44,276 bases of DNA from a virus. Position numbers and translations under genes: made by a program. Shown piece after piece: positions 23,360-31,970 of the stretch. The stretch spans positions 1-44,276 of IMG/VR virus record IMGVR_UViG_3300047299_000293. The stretch is one strand, 5' to 3'. Below the pieces are notes generated by a model. The model was not told where the DNA came from. It did no database searches and saw nothing but the letters and a program-made list of their open reading frames with translations. Positions within the stretch are counted from its first letter, which is position 1. Every line of letters starts with the position of its first letter.

Positions 23360-24298
23360 TCAGATCAGCGCGAGGGCTGCTCGTGCCCGGCCAAGCCGGG
23401 AAGCACCCGGTGGCTTTTGAGGGACGGCCGACTTTTGCATCTTGGCCAGCACATCGTCGAAGGTGGCAATGCCGTCCACCATCTTGGCGGCAAGCGCCGC
23501 ATCGGCACCCAGCACCCGGCCCTCGCCCATGCCGTCACGCACATCGGCAACCGAGACGCCCCGGCCCTTGGCCACGGCTTTGATGAAGGCGTTGTAGTAG
23601 TCGTCCACACGCGACTGCATGAAGGCCTGGGCCTCAGGATCCAGAGGCACATACGGGTTGCCCTCGACCTTGAACTTGCCTGCCGAAATCAGGGTGGGTT
23701 TGACTCCCTCCTCTTCCAGCGCCTTCGAGTAATCAAAGTGGGCTTGCCAGACCCCAATGGAGCCGACCTCACCACCCGGGGTGACGTAGAACTCACTGGC
23801 CGAGCAACCGATCCAATAAGCGGCCGAAGCGGCCAGGCTGTTGGCAACAGCCACTACGGGCTTTTGAGCCCGGGCCTTGACGATCTCTGAGGCCAACTCG
23901 GCCACGCCGTAGACGCTGCCGCCAGGGCTATCGATGTCGATCAGGATCTGACCCACCGTGTCATCCGCCAGGACCTGGCGCAAGGCACTCGTGAATTTCT
24001 GGGTGCTGGTGCTGCCCGGCCCCGAGATGTCATCGACCATGTTGCCGCGCTGCGTGACCACGCCATACAGGGGCAGGACCGCGATGCCAGCTCCTGCATT
24101 GGAAGCGGCACGGTCTGTTGCGAACTGTTTGCGCGTGTCGCGCAGCACCCGGTCCGCATTGATCTGAAACAGCGTCTCGTCGCTGGGGGACACGTCTGAA
24201 GACCAACGGGAGAGGACGGCAGTCATGGCCTGCAAGCGCTCGGGCATCAACGCCCAGGGCGTGGTCAGAAATTCAGAGATCAGAAGTTGCTTGTTCAT
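23360..24298 (-). CDS. Prohead protease, S49 (SppA/ClpP-fold) family
   Basis: 312 aa. S49 features: GIAVLPLYGVVTQRGNM, ILIDIDSPGGSVYGVAELAS, VAVANSLAASAAYWIGCSAS with probable nucleophile Ser158, GGEVGSIGVW, and PTLISAGKFKVEGNPYVPL with probable Lys208/210 of the Ser-Lys dyad. Such proteases, like lambda C, cleave the capsid delta domain inside the prohead. The start overlaps the portal stop by ATGA. There is no C-terminal scaffold extension of the lambda C/Nu3 type, consistent with the capsid carrying its own delta domain. Confidence 0.92.
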   Translation of the reverse strand: MNKQLLISEFLTTPWALMPERLQAMTAVLSRWSSDVSPSDETLFQINADRVLRDTRKQFATDRAASNAGAGIAVLPLYGVVTQRGNMVDDISGPGSTSTQKFTSALRQVLADDTVGQILIDIDSPGGSVYGVAELASEIVKARAQKPVVAVANSLAASAAYWIGCSASEFYVTPGGEVGSIGVWQAHFDYSKALEEEGVKPTLISAGKFKVEGNPYVPLDPEAQAFMQSRVDDYYNAFIKAVAKGRGVSVADVRDGMGEGRVLGADAALAAKMVDGIATFDDVLAKMQKSAVPQKPPGASRLGRARAALALI

Positions 24299-25791
24299 TC
24301 ATGCGTTCCAAGTTCGATGAGCGCTTGCGCCAGTGCATGCTCATCGGTGGGTGTTTCAAAGGGGGCGGCCCACTGCTCAACCCGTGATTGCGTCAAGCCG
24401 AAGGTCTCAGAGATCAAATTCACTTCTTTGGGCCCGATCACACCGGTCCTGCTGATGCGACGGGCCAGACGCTGTGCATTGGCACGAACCAAACCCCGCA
24501 GCCTCTGGCGAATGGCTTGATCAGACCCGGGGTCTACGTCAGGTGCGGCCTGTGCTTCTGCCTCTTCACCTACCTCAACACTCTCTGATTCCAATGCCTC
24601 GGCCGCGTCCTCTTCGACCATATTGAGCGGGCGAAGGGGCTGATCCAGTCCAGAAATCGGATTGAGGTTCTCAGCGATACGGGCCTCGTTGCGGGTGAGC
24701 CAGCCGTTTTGTATGCCACTTTGGTAGTAAGCCGAGCGGCTGGCCGCATCACCACGCATCAGGTTGGCGAAGTCGAATTCGATTTCCAGCTCATCGCCAT
24801 CGAGCATCAGGTCCGCTTCGATCGAAGCCTCCCAGCGCTCGGCCCACGGCGTCATGGTGTGCATGACGAACTCCAGGCTCTGCTGCTCGATGTTCGAGAA
24901 TGTCGCCCGATCTAAATCGGCAATCATGTGCGGTGGCACACGAAACAAACGGGCAATATCTGTTATTTGGAACTTGCGCAGCTCAAGAAACTGGGCGTCC
25001 TTGTTGGTCACGCCCACCTCATGGAACTTCATGCCGTTTTCCAGCACCAGCACCTTGCCCCTGTTCGCTCCGGATTGGGCGGCCTGGTACGACTCCCTGA
25101 ATACCCGCTTGGCCTCAGCATCCTTGAAATTGCCCGGGAACTCGATCCAGCCGCCCGTGGGTTTGGCATCGTTGTTGAAGAACCGGGCGCCATAGTCCTG
25201 CGCGGCCAATGCCATGCCCAGGCTCTCGCGGGAAAGCTCGATGGGACTCAGGCCCAACAGACCGTCAGAGGACAAACCCCGCAGGTGCCAGACCTCGCCC
25301 CGGGGCAAGACCAGCTCGTGACCCGTCTGGTTCTGAATCCGGTAGCGGTAGTCCCCTTCGGTGAGCAGCTCCATTCGCACCCGGTCCGGATGGATGGGAA
25401 TCAGCTCGGTGATCTCGCCCCGGCCGTTGGCAAGGATCTGGCAGAAGGCATTGCCACGCAAGGCCAGGTGGCCCTGCAGCATCTCGCGCCACTCGAACGG
25501 GTTCTGGTACCGGTTTGGTCTTTTGCCCAGCACCCGGTAGAGCCAGTGGTCCGTGATCCGGTCCTTGCCACCGTCTTTCCTGGCCCGGTAGACCACCAGT
25601 GGCAGCGAGGCCATGGTCTCAGACAAGATGCGCACGCAGGCATAGACGGCGGCCAGGCGCATGGCCGAATCGGCCGAGACGCGCATGCCCGAGACACTGC
25701 GCACCGATACAGGCTCAAAAAAGAAATCGCCCCATGGGGAGCGATCACTTGTGGAAGCTTTGAATCGGTCAAAGAGGTTGAAGATTCCCAT
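24295..25791 (-). CDS. Portal protein (HK97 type)
   Basis: 498 aa. Phage_portal (PF04860) pattern: AMRLAAVYACVRILSETMAS, LPLVVYRAR, WLYRVLGKRPNRYQNPFEW, ALRGNAFCQILANGRGEITE, LIPIHPDRVRMEL, GLLGLSPIELSRESLGMAL, ADLDRATFSNIEQQSLEFVM. It forms the dodecameric DNA gate at one head vertex. The C-terminal 90 residues are acidic, then helical. Standard position between large terminase and protease. Confidence 0.95.
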   Translation of the reverse strand: MGIFNLFDRFKASTSDRSPWGDFFFEPVSVRSVSGMRVSADSAMRLAAVYACVRILSETMASLPLVVYRARKDGGKDRITDHWLYRVLGKRPNRYQNPFEWREMLQGHLALRGNAFCQILANGRGEITELIPIHPDRVRMELLTEGDYRYRIQNQTGHELVLPRGEVWHLRGLSSDGLLGLSPIELSRESLGMALAAQDYGARFFNNDAKPTGGWIEFPGNFKDAEAKRVFRESYQAAQSGANRGKVLVLENGMKFHEVGVTNKDAQFLELRKFQITDIARLFRVPPHMIADLDRATFSNIEQQSLEFVMHTMTPWAERWEASIEADLMLDGDELEIEFDFANLMRGDAASRSAYYQSGIQNGWLTRNEARIAENLNPISGLDQPLRPLNMVEEDAAEALESESVEVGEEAEAQAAPDVDPGSDQAIRQRLRGLVRANAQRLARRISRTGVIGPKEVNLISETFGLTQSRVEQWAAPFETPTDEHALAQALIELGTHE

Positions 25792-25823
25792 CGGTAGTGT
25801 CAGAAAACGTGCCTGCCGTCTTG

Positions 25824-27530
25824 TTAGAGCAGCATCAGCTCGTAGTCGGATCCCAGCACCACCGAGTCCCCCGGTTTTATCGCCCGTGAGAGGGCCATGA
25901 TCAGTGCCACGATGCCGTCGATCTTGTTTTCTGCTCGCTCCTTACGTGGGTAAATGTTGTCTTTGACGTCCGTGTGGGCCACCACGTTGCTGGCCATCCA
26001 GGCCAATACCGGGTCGCCGTCATGGACGAGCTTCTTTTGCAAGACCAGGGCTTCAAGCGTCTTCATCGGTTCGCTGAAATTGAGCACCGTGGGACGAACC
26101 TCGATCATGGGCAGGCCCTCAGAGAGCATCCGGGTGGACAGCTGTGTGGCCTGAAACGGATCGAAAGCCACGGCCTCCACCGAAAACCGGGACGCGATGT
26201 CCAGCAGATCGGCCTCGATCCAGCTGAAGTCGATCACGTTGCCCGGCGTCACAGACAGGCGTCCGGTATGGGACCAGCCCTCGTACTGGCTGTTGCCCGC
26301 AGCCTGGACCGTGTCCTCGGGCAGGTAGTACTTGCCAAACACCGCATATGCGTCTGGTGTGTCAGGGTGCTGGAACACCATGACCAGTGCCGCAATGTCC
26401 GTCTTGCTGGCCAGGTCCAGGCCCACCCAACAGGGTTGCCCGAGAAACTGGTCCAACTCCAGATCGGGGTTGGTGCCCGCGTCCCAGGCCCGCATGTCCA
26501 TCCAGGCCTTGTCCGCGCTCACCCATTCATTGAGGTGCTTGGTCTTGAAGTTGTTGACCGCGCTGGGCAACTGCATGGCTTTTGCCTGCAGGGGCACCAG
26601 GATCTCCTCGCGCACCGAGATGCCCCAGTTGGGGTTGGCCTTGATGAGGGAGTCCTTGGCAGTCCAGTCGTCGCCTTCATCGAGGCCGTAAATGATCCCG
26701 AACTGAGAGTCGTCTTCGAACACTCGGTTGAGCAGCTTGGTGACAAAGCTCCTGACCTCGTAACAAATCCCTGAGCGGTTGCTGCCAGCCGTGGTGATCA
26801 CCCACAGCAGGGAGTTGTCCCTCTTGCCGGTGCCGGTTTCCACAACGTCATAGACCGTTCGGGTCTTGTGGGCGTGCAGTTCGTCAATACAACCGAAGTG
26901 GATGTTCAGACCGTCCAGCGTGGAGCCCTCAGCAGAGAGTGCCTCAAACTTGGAGCCCGTTTGAAGCACATGCATGTTGTGCGCACCGACGTTCACCGCG
27001 AATCGATTCCTGAATCCCGGGCTCAGGCGCGCCATGGTCTGGGCATCGCCAAATACGATGCGAGCCTGATCGCGGGTGGTGGCCAGCGAGTACACCTCGG
27101 CGCCGCCCTCGCGGTCGGCCGCCAGCATGTACAGACCCACCGCCGATGACAGCGTGGACTTGGCATTGCCCCTTGGCACCTCGATGTACGACCGCCTGAA
27201 ACGGCGCTTGCCGTCCGATTTGACCCATCCGAATACCGTGGACAGGATGAACACCTGCCATGGCTCCAGAACAATCATCCGGCTGGCCAGAGGCCCTTTG
27301 ACGTGAGGCAGGCGCTCAATGAAAGCGCACAAGTTGTCGGCTGGTCTGTAAGGCCTGCCGTACCGGTCAAGCAGCTCCGGGTTGAACTGGTAGATGCTGC
27401 TCTTTCGTTTGAAGCGGATCAGGTCATCAAGTTGACGCTTGCAGGCCTTCTGAACCCACTCGCAGGTCAGGATCTCTCCCGATACGACGCGCTGTGCATA
27501 TTGTTTGGCGCTCGCAGCGTATGTGCTCAT
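25824..27530 (-). CDS. terL: Terminase large subunit (packaging ATPase/nuclease)
   Basis: 568 aa from ATG 27530, 5 bases after the small-subunit stop. The frame stays open 102 codons upstream through the small-subunit gene, which is not coding in that frame. Terminase_1 features: MIVLEPWQVFILSTVFGWV, Walker A-like VPRGNAKST (118-126), Walker B IHFGCIDE (210-217), ATTRDQARIVF. C-terminal RNase H-like nuclease: VGLDLASKTDIAALVMVF, DPFQATQLS, VAHTDVKDNIYPRKERAENK IDGIVA. The motor pumps DNA into the prohead and cuts the concatemer. Confidence 0.95.
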   Translation of the reverse strand: MSTYAASAKQYAQRVVSGEILTCEWVQKACKRQLDDLIRFKRKSSIYQFNPELLDRYGRPYRPADNLCAFIERLPHVKGPLASRMIVLEPWQVFILSTVFGWVKSDGKRRFRRSYIEVPRGNAKSTLSSAVGLYMLAADREGGAEVYSLATTRDQARIVFGDAQTMARLSPGFRNRFAVNVGAHNMHVLQTGSKFEALSAEGSTLDGLNIHFGCIDELHAHKTRTVYDVVETGTGKRDNSLLWVITTAGSNRSGICYEVRSFVTKLLNRVFEDDSQFGIIYGLDEGDDWTAKDSLIKANPNWGISVREEILVPLQAKAMQLPSAVNNFKTKHLNEWVSADKAWMDMRAWDAGTNPDLELDQFLGQPCWVGLDLASKTDIAALVMVFQHPDTPDAYAVFGKYYLPEDTVQAAGNSQYEGWSHTGRLSVTPGNVIDFSWIEADLLDIASRFSVEAVAFDPFQATQLSTRMLSEGLPMIEVRPTVLNFSEPMKTLEALVLQKKLVHDGDPVLAWMASNVVAHTDVKDNIYPRKERAENKIDGIVALIMALSRAIKPGDSVVLGSDYELMLL

Positions 27531-27535
27531 CGGTT

Positions 27536-27997
27536 CTACCCAACAATGTCCTCCCAGAGATCGAGCTCTTCGCCCGGTCGCTCGTTTGGAATGGAGATGC
27601 GCGAACGCGATGCAGGCGTGAACCCCATCTCGATCGCAGCCTTGGTCATGATCTGTGCCTGCTTGTTGGCAATGGCCAGGTACGGCGACTGCATGGGCAC
27701 ACCGCTGTGGGGCGCCTTCACCAAGAGCCCCGTTTTGCCGATACCCGCCTGGGCCTGTCGGTACAAGTCTGCCGCGCAGGCCCAGATCTCCAGCACGGAC
27801 ATGTCCAGCTTGCGAATCAGGGTGGGCGGCGCACATTCAAGCGCGTAGCGCCAGGCAGCCTTGGCACCCTCAGGCATGTAGTCCGGAGGCTCGACCAGCA
27901 AGCCCTCTGGGATGGGCTCGTGGTAGTTGGTCCGGCATGGCTGCAAGGTCCCCTTGATCTGCTTGACTTGAGTCGGCAGTGGCTTGCGTCCGCCCAT
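27536..27997 (-). CDS. terS: Terminase small subunit, P27 family
   Basis: 153 aa. P27/Terminase_4 features: MGGRKPLPTQVKQIKGTLQ, AWRYALECAPPTLIRKLDMS, VLEIWACAADLYRQAQ, LVKAPHSGVPMQSPYLAIAN, QAQIMTKAAIEMGFTPASRS. It recognises the packaging site and loads the large subunit. Located directly upstream of terL. Confidence 0.92.
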   Translation of the reverse strand: MGGRKPLPTQVKQIKGTLQPCRTNYHEPIPEGLLVEPPDYMPEGAKAAWRYALECAPPTLIRKLDMSVLEIWACAADLYRQAQAGIGKTGLLVKAPHSGVPMQSPYLAIANKQAQIMTKAAIEMGFTPASRSRISIPNERPGEELDLWEDIVG

Positions 27998-28159
27998 AAA
28001 TCACCCGCTTGGTTTGATGTTCATTTGATGCACGGCCTTTGCTGCGCAGAGTCTTTGGAAAAGGGGATACCCCCCCTTGTTCAATTTGCACGCACAAAAA
28101 TTTGCGCAAGCGCACGCATCTTGGGCGCCAGTCTGTAGAGATTCAGACCCCCTACCCCC
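27998..28159. other. Intergenic region, candidate cos/packaging site
   Basis: 162 bases between the HNH and small terminase genes. It holds C-tracts (ACCCCCCC and CCCCCTACCCCCTC), an AT-rich patch CAAAAATTTG, and no convincing open frame or promoter. In HK97-like phages the cos site lies near terS and the HNH gene, so this is the first place to look. No cohesive-end sequence is recognised. Confidence 0.3.
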
Positions 28160-28540
28160 TCAGGACGGGGCCTGGTTGCGCAGGGATGCCGTCTCTGAGG
28201 CGGTCTTGGCGTTGTGACAGGGAACGCACAGGCTCTGCAGGTTCGCTCGCTCAAAGCGCTCACCGCCAAGCTTCACCGGAACGATGTGATCAACCACCTT
28301 GGCTGGCTGGATCACTCCCTTAGCCTGGCACCTGCAGCAAAGCGGGTTATCCCGTAGCACCGCTGCACGAGTGTTGCGCCACCTGGCTGATTGATAGAAG
28401 CCCAGCTCGGTGTCGAACCCACGCCGCGCACGCCCGTATTCACGGTGCACTTGGGGCTGGTGATTGGGGCAGTAGCCGGGCACATTCAGCACCTGCGCAC
28501 AACCCGGATATCTGCATGGAGTGGGCGCACTTCGCGGCAT
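28160..28540 (-). CDS. HNH endonuclease
   Basis: 126 aa. HNH core: KVVDHIVPVKLGGER (His85), FERANLQSLC (Asn100), VPCHNAKT (His109). Structural cysteine pairs are Cys68/69, Cys71 and Cys105-x2-Cys108. An extra N-terminal CxxxC-like segment, RYPGCAQ...CPNH, may bind a second zinc. In HK97-type phages an HNH protein beside the terminase is needed for specific cos cleavage and head maturation. Position immediately before terS fits that role. Confidence 0.9.
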   Translation of the reverse strand: MPRSAPTPCRYPGCAQVLNVPGYCPNHQPQVHREYGRARRGFDTELGFYQSARWRNTRAAVLRDNPLCCRCQAKGVIQPAKVVDHIVPVKLGGERFERANLQSLCVPCHNAKTASETASLRNQAPS

Positions 28541-28610
28541 CTCAATCGTCTTTCAAGGAATAAGCGACAGCTCGAAAAATTGACTTGGCTTCATCTTGAT
28601 TCAGAGCGTC

Positions 28611-28628
28611 AATCCATCACATTGGATT
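28611..28628. promoter_or_regulatory. Inverted repeat upstream of the DUF6900 gene
   Basis: AATCCA-TCACAT-TGGATT is a perfect 6-bp inverted repeat 19 bases before the ATG at 28647, in the 106-base divergent gap with the HNH gene. A TTGACT lies at 28580-28585. The site may be an operator or a short leader hairpin. Confidence 0.3.
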
Positions 28629-28646
28629 AACGAAAGGAATCACCCA

Positions 28647-28853
28647 ATGAAACAAAACAAGGACCTGAACAAGCTGCTGGAGCAGATCGCCAAAGAGCAC
28701 TTGTTCATCGAAACGCTGGAGACCCAGCACCGTGATCGCCTGGACTTCCACGACGTCGCAGTCTGGTCCATCAAGGGCGCACTGGAGGCTGCTTACGCCG
28801 CAGGGATCGAAGCAGCAAAAAACACATCAACAACATCGAAAGGCAAACAATGA
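28647..28853 (+). CDS. DUF6900-like small protein
   Basis: 68 aa from ATG 28647 with AAAGGA upstream. KDLNKLLEQIAKEHLFIETL and TQHRDRLDFHDVAVWSIKGA match a small helical family (DUF6900) common on proteobacterial phages and plasmids, often next to DUF3489. Function unknown. First gene of a three-gene plus-strand unit opposed to the surrounding minus-strand phage genes; its stop overlaps the next start by ATGA. Confidence 0.8.
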   Translation: MKQNKDLNKLLEQIAKEHLFIETLETQHRDRLDFHDVAVWSIKGALEAAYAAGIEAAKNTSTTSKGKQ

Positions 28854-29293
28854 AACTCACGGACACTCAACGCGCGCTGCTTGAAGCCGCTGCGCAGCAT
28901 CCTCAAAAGAAACTGACCAACTTCCCCGACACCCTCAAGGGTGGTGCACGCATCAAGGTGCTCACGGCCATGCGCAACGCACAGCTGATTGAGGCCAGCG
29001 CGTCAGAGCCCGAGGTGTACCTGGCCACAGCCACAGGATTGCAAGAGATTGGCATCACCACTGAGCAATCACGCACAACTCGTGAAGGCACCAAGCAGGC
29101 CCTGCTGATCGAGCTGCTCAGCCGCGCCGAGGGCGCTACGTTGCCTCAGATGACCAAGGCCACAGGGTGGCAGGTCCGCACGGTGCGCGGCGCGATGGCA
29201 GGCGCGCTCAAAAAGAAACTGGGGCTGGAGATCACCTCAGAGAAGCAGACCGGCACAGACCGCGTCTACCGCATCACCACCCCAACCGTTTGA
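28850..29293 (+). CDS. DUF3489 domain protein
   Basis: 147 aa. The C-terminal half carries the DUF3489 winged-helix-like pattern: GTKQALLIELLSRAEGATLP, QMTKATGWQVRTVRGAMAGA, LKKKLGLEITSEK. The N-terminal half, LTDTQRALLEAAAQHPQKKL, looks like a related second helical domain. A DNA-binding role is plausible but not established. Coupled by ATGA to the DUF6900 gene. Confidence 0.85.
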   Translation: MKLTDTQRALLEAAAQHPQKKLTNFPDTLKGGARIKVLTAMRNAQLIEASASEPEVYLATATGLQEIGITTEQSRTTREGTKQALLIELLSRAEGATLPQMTKATGWQVRTVRGAMAGALKKKLGLEITSEKQTGTDRVYRITTPTV

Positions 29294-29300
29294 GGCTCAC

Positions 29301-29660
29301 ATGAAAACCATGACCATCACGATCGAACGCAAGCCAATGACTGTCAACTTTGATGGCAACAGCATCGAAGTCGAAGAACTCAGCATCCAACTTCCCTTTG
29401 GCCGCAAACCCGCTGACATCACAGACATTGCCGCTTGCGGCGATTACACGGTCTACGTCTCCGATACCCGGGAAATGACTCCTGAAGAGTTCGATGGCTT
29501 TGCGATGAGCCTCTACAAGTCACGTGACTGGCTAAAGGGCAAAGGCGGCTATATCGGCAATGGCCGCTTGTGTGTCGAGGTTCACGCTCCTGGCCGTCCG
29601 TACCTTTTTATTGATCCGTCTGGTGGCGACTACGCAAGGTACGTTGCTCGATTGGGTTGA
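29301..29660 (+). CDS. Unknown protein, third gene of the DUF6900/DUF3489 unit
   Basis: 119 aa, starting 8 bases after the DUF3489 stop (MKTMTITIERKPMTVNFDG). Beta-rich, acidic, with YTVYVSDTREMTPEEFDGFA and the end RPYLFIDPSGGDYARYVARL. No family recognised. It is followed by a 26-base gap and then the convergent DUF6933 gene, with no clear terminator between them. Confidence 0.65.
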   Translation: MKTMTITIERKPMTVNFDGNSIEVEELSIQLPFGRKPADITDIAACGDYTVYVSDTREMTPEEFDGFAMSLYKSRDWLKGKGGYIGNGRLCVEVHAPGRPYLFIDPSGGDYARYVARLG

Positions 29661-29686
29661 TTTGTTGGGTACGAGCGAATGATCAG

Positions 29687-30184
29687 TCAATGAATCGGTC
29701 CGCCATGGACCAGCTCACGCAGGGCCTTGTCCGGAAAGACAGCGCCTTTGTAGAGAGGGCCACAGGGTGTGCCTGCCAATTTGAGGGACAACGCAACTGG
29801 GTCGACTGATCCATCTTGGTCACGGTAGCCCTCTGCCAAGAACGCAAACTCGTTCATCACGCCCAGTACGCTTCGGTTGGCAGTCTTGGCATAGACCACC
29901 TCACTCATGCCATCGATTTCCGAATCAATAAATTCGCCTGGCGTGTCCAGCGCTCGCAGGACCTCTCGCAACGCTACCGGGAATCGCTGCGCAAGCGTTG
30001 CCGCTGGCGCCAATGGCAGCAGCACGGGCAAGAGCGTTCGCTCATTGACCACAAGTGCCATTTGAGGTTTCCAAAACAGCGCCGTGGCATACCAACTGCC
30101 AAGACGAGTTGATCCGTGCCGAGGAGTTTGAACCTCTGGTTTGATGCGATCGAGAAGCTTCTTGGTGCAGTGAAGATTGAACAT
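29687..30184 (-). CDS. DUF6933-like protein
   Basis: 165 aa. MFNLHCTKKLLDRI, LGSWYATALFWKPQMALVVN, ERTLLPVLLPLAPAATLAQR and KTANRSVLGVMNEFAFLAEG are the conserved blocks of the DUF6933 family, whose function is unknown. The ribosome site is weak. It follows the methyltransferase gene on the same strand after 80 bases. Probably an accessory (moron) gene. Confidence 0.75.
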   Translation of the reverse strand: MFNLHCTKKLLDRIKPEVQTPRHGSTRLGSWYATALFWKPQMALVVNERTLLPVLLPLAPAATLAQRFPVALREVLRALDTPGEFIDSEIDGMSEVVYAKTANRSVLGVMNEFAFLAEGYRDQDGSVDPVALSLKLAGTPCGPLYKGAVFPDKALRELVHGGPIH

Positions 30185-30264
30185 GCCGGTCTGAGGTCAT
30201 GGTTTGAAAAAGCCCATGGCTTGGACTTACCCGTGATTTTGACGCAAGCAGATGTGGGCCACCG

Positions 30265-31524
30265 TCATTGGACAGCTGGATCAGGAAGCGCTTTTTCGCT
30301 TGCCTCAGAAAACTTCAACCCGTCGTCTTCACGCACCGCCTGCTGGCCGGTGTAGTCCTCCCAGCGTTTGATGATCACGTCCACGAACTTGGGATCGAGT
30401 TCAATGAGGCGGGCCTGACGCCCGGTCTTTTCACTGGCGATCAGGGTGGTGCCGGAACCTCCAAACAGGTCCAGCACGATGTCTCGGCTCTTCGATGAAT
30501 TCTTGATGGCCCGCTCGACCAGCTCGACCGGCTTCATGGTCGGGTGCAGGTCATTGACCCGAGGCTTGTTGTAGTTCCAGATGTCCGACTGGTCCCGGTC
30601 GCCGCACCAGAAGTGGTCCGAGCCCTGCTTCCAGCCATACAGGATGGGCTCGTACTGGCGCTGGTAATCCGCGCGACCGAGCGTGAAGGTGTTCTTGGAC
30701 CAAATGATGAACGTGGACCACTTGCCCCCTGCCTTGATCCAGGCCTTTTGCAGGGTGTGCAGTTCCGAGGAGCTCATGCACACGTAGCAGGCACCCTTGG
30801 TGACCAGGAGCAGGTTCAGACAGGCGTCGTACAGGAACTGGAAGAAGCCCTCACCCAGATCGTCATTCATGATGCGCCGGTCTTTGCTGCGCATCTTGTC
30901 CTTGGCGCTGTTGCCGTAGTCCACGTTGTAAGGCGGATCGGTAAAGGCCATGTCGGCCAGTTGGCCACCCATGAGGCGCTCCACATCCGACAGGACCGTC
31001 GAGTCGCCACAAAGGAGGCGGTGGTTGCCGAGAATCCACAAGTCCCCAGGTTTGGAAACAGGATCTACTGGTGCTTCTGGGATTGCATCATCCTCAGTCA
31101 AACCACCGCCTGATTCGTCACCGTTGAGCAGCTCTTCGAGCTCTATGTCGGTGAAACCCATCAGGTCCAGATCGAAGTCGGCCGCTTTGAGCTCGGCCAA
31201 CTCCAGTTTCAAGAGCTCGTCATCCCAGCCCGCGTTCTCGGCCAACCGGTTGTCGGCCAGGATGTAGGCCTTCTTCTGCTCGGGGGTCAGGTGCCCCAGC
31301 TCAATAACCGGCACATCCTTGAGACCGAGCTTGCGCGCAGCCATCAAGCGACCGTGGCCAGCAATCAGGCCCTTGTCACCGTCCGTGAGGATCGGGTTGG
31401 TCCAGCCGAACTCGGTGATCGAGGCCGCGATCTGTGCCACCTGGGCATCGCTGTGGGTTCGGGCATTGCGTGCGTAGGGGACGAGCGCGTCCACTGGGAC
31501 CATTCGGATCTCAGGATGATTCAT
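30265..31524 (-). CDS. ParB-domain/DNA adenine or cytosine-N4 methyltransferase fusion
   Basis: 419 aa from ATG 31524 (TTG 31551 is less likely). Residues 1-100 are a ParB/Srx-like domain (ALVPYARNARTHSDAQVAQI, LIAGHGRLMAARKLGLKDVP). Residues 160-400 are an amino-methyltransferase with catalytic DPPY (196-199) before the SAM-binding FGGSG (354-358), the beta-class order. HPTMKPVELVERAI lies between. ParB-methylase fusions are frequent in phages and plasmids and modify phage DNA, probably for evasion of restriction. No cognate restriction enzyme is seen, so it is an orphan methylase. Confidence 0.92.
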   Translation of the reverse strand: MNHPEIRMVPVDALVPYARNARTHSDAQVAQIAASITEFGWTNPILTDGDKGLIAGHGRLMAARKLGLKDVPVIELGHLTPEQKKAYILADNRLAENAGWDDELLKLELAELKAADFDLDLMGFTDIELEELLNGDESGGGLTEDDAIPEAPVDPVSKPGDLWILGNHRLLCGDSTVLSDVERLMGGQLADMAFTDPPYNVDYGNSAKDKMRSKDRRIMNDDLGEGFFQFLYDACLNLLLVTKGACYVCMSSSELHTLQKAWIKAGGKWSTFIIWSKNTFTLGRADYQRQYEPILYGWKQGSDHFWCGDRDQSDIWNYNKPRVNDLHPTMKPVELVERAIKNSSKSRDIVLDLFGGSGTTLIASEKTGRQARLIELDPKFVDVIIKRWEDYTGQQAVREDDGLKFSEASEKALPDPAVQ

Positions 31525-31568
31525 GGGGGTGACCGGTAAAATCGACCGCAAAACGAGAATGTTCTGCA

Positions 31569-31790
31569 GTGCAAATCAAAGTAGTTCGCGGGGTTCTGGC
31601 CCGCAAAAGCCCGACTGAGGCCACAGCATCCGGAGCAGGCTTTACGCCGCTGGTTGCAGGGACTTACGAAGTGGGATCAGAAATTCATGGCCGACTGGAA
31701 GTGCTCCGCGAGGGAAAGCCGACCGTTTACATGCCGCTGGAAAAGCTGGTGGAGTACCAGGAGTCCGGAGAAATCGAAGTCTTTCGATAG
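31569..31790 (+). CDS. Small unknown protein, divergent from the methyltransferase
   Basis: 73 aa from a GTG start with GAGAA upstream, divergent from the methyltransferase gene (44-base gap). A compact soluble sequence, VVRGVLARKSPTEATASGAG and GRLEVLREGKPTVYMPLEKL, ending GEIEVFR. It reads as a real globular beta-rich protein, but no family is recognised. Confidence 0.55.
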   Translation: MQIKVVRGVLARKSPTEATASGAGFTPLVAGTYEVGSEIHGRLEVLREGKPTVYMPLEKLVEYQESGEIEVFR

Positions 31791-31870
31791 GTCTGGTGCG
31801 AAGCCATTGCTGCTCACGCACCTTTGTCGACCGTAGATGAAAATGTAGCCGCAAATCGCCGAAATGTTGC

Positions 31871-31946
31871 AGCGTGTTTTGGCACCAAAAACCGCGCATT
31901 CGCCCTCCAATTCGAATAGCGCCGCTCATTGCCGCCAAAACACGCT
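31871..31946. repeat. Perfect 13-bp inverted repeat with 50-base spacer
   Basis: AGCGTGTTTTGGC (31871-31883) is perfectly complementary to GCCAAAACACGCT (31934-31946). The spacer contains AATTCGAAT. An imperfect copy of the spacer segment (CCCTCCAATTCGAATAGC) recurs as CCCTCTCCAGTTGGAATGGC just outside. It occupies the 180-base gap between convergent genes (31569-31790 plus; 31971-32366 minus). It may be a long-range bidirectional hairpin, a protein-binding site or a recombination site. Confidence 0.6.
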
Positions 31947-31970
31947 AATTCCCTCTCCAGTTGGAATGGC

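Noticed and set aside
25974-26774. 266-codon plus-strand open frame opposite terL
   Set aside because: Antisense shadow of the terminase nuclease region; no family signature.
27531-27836. N-terminal extension of the terminase large subunit to 27836
   Set aside because: This stretch overlaps the small terminase gene in another frame, has unusual composition, and the normal TerL start with nearby spacing is at 27530.
28021-28159. Small plus- or minus-strand proteins between HNH and terS
   Set aside because: The short frames have no ribosome site or conserved features, and the C-tracts look like non-coding DNA, possibly the cos region.
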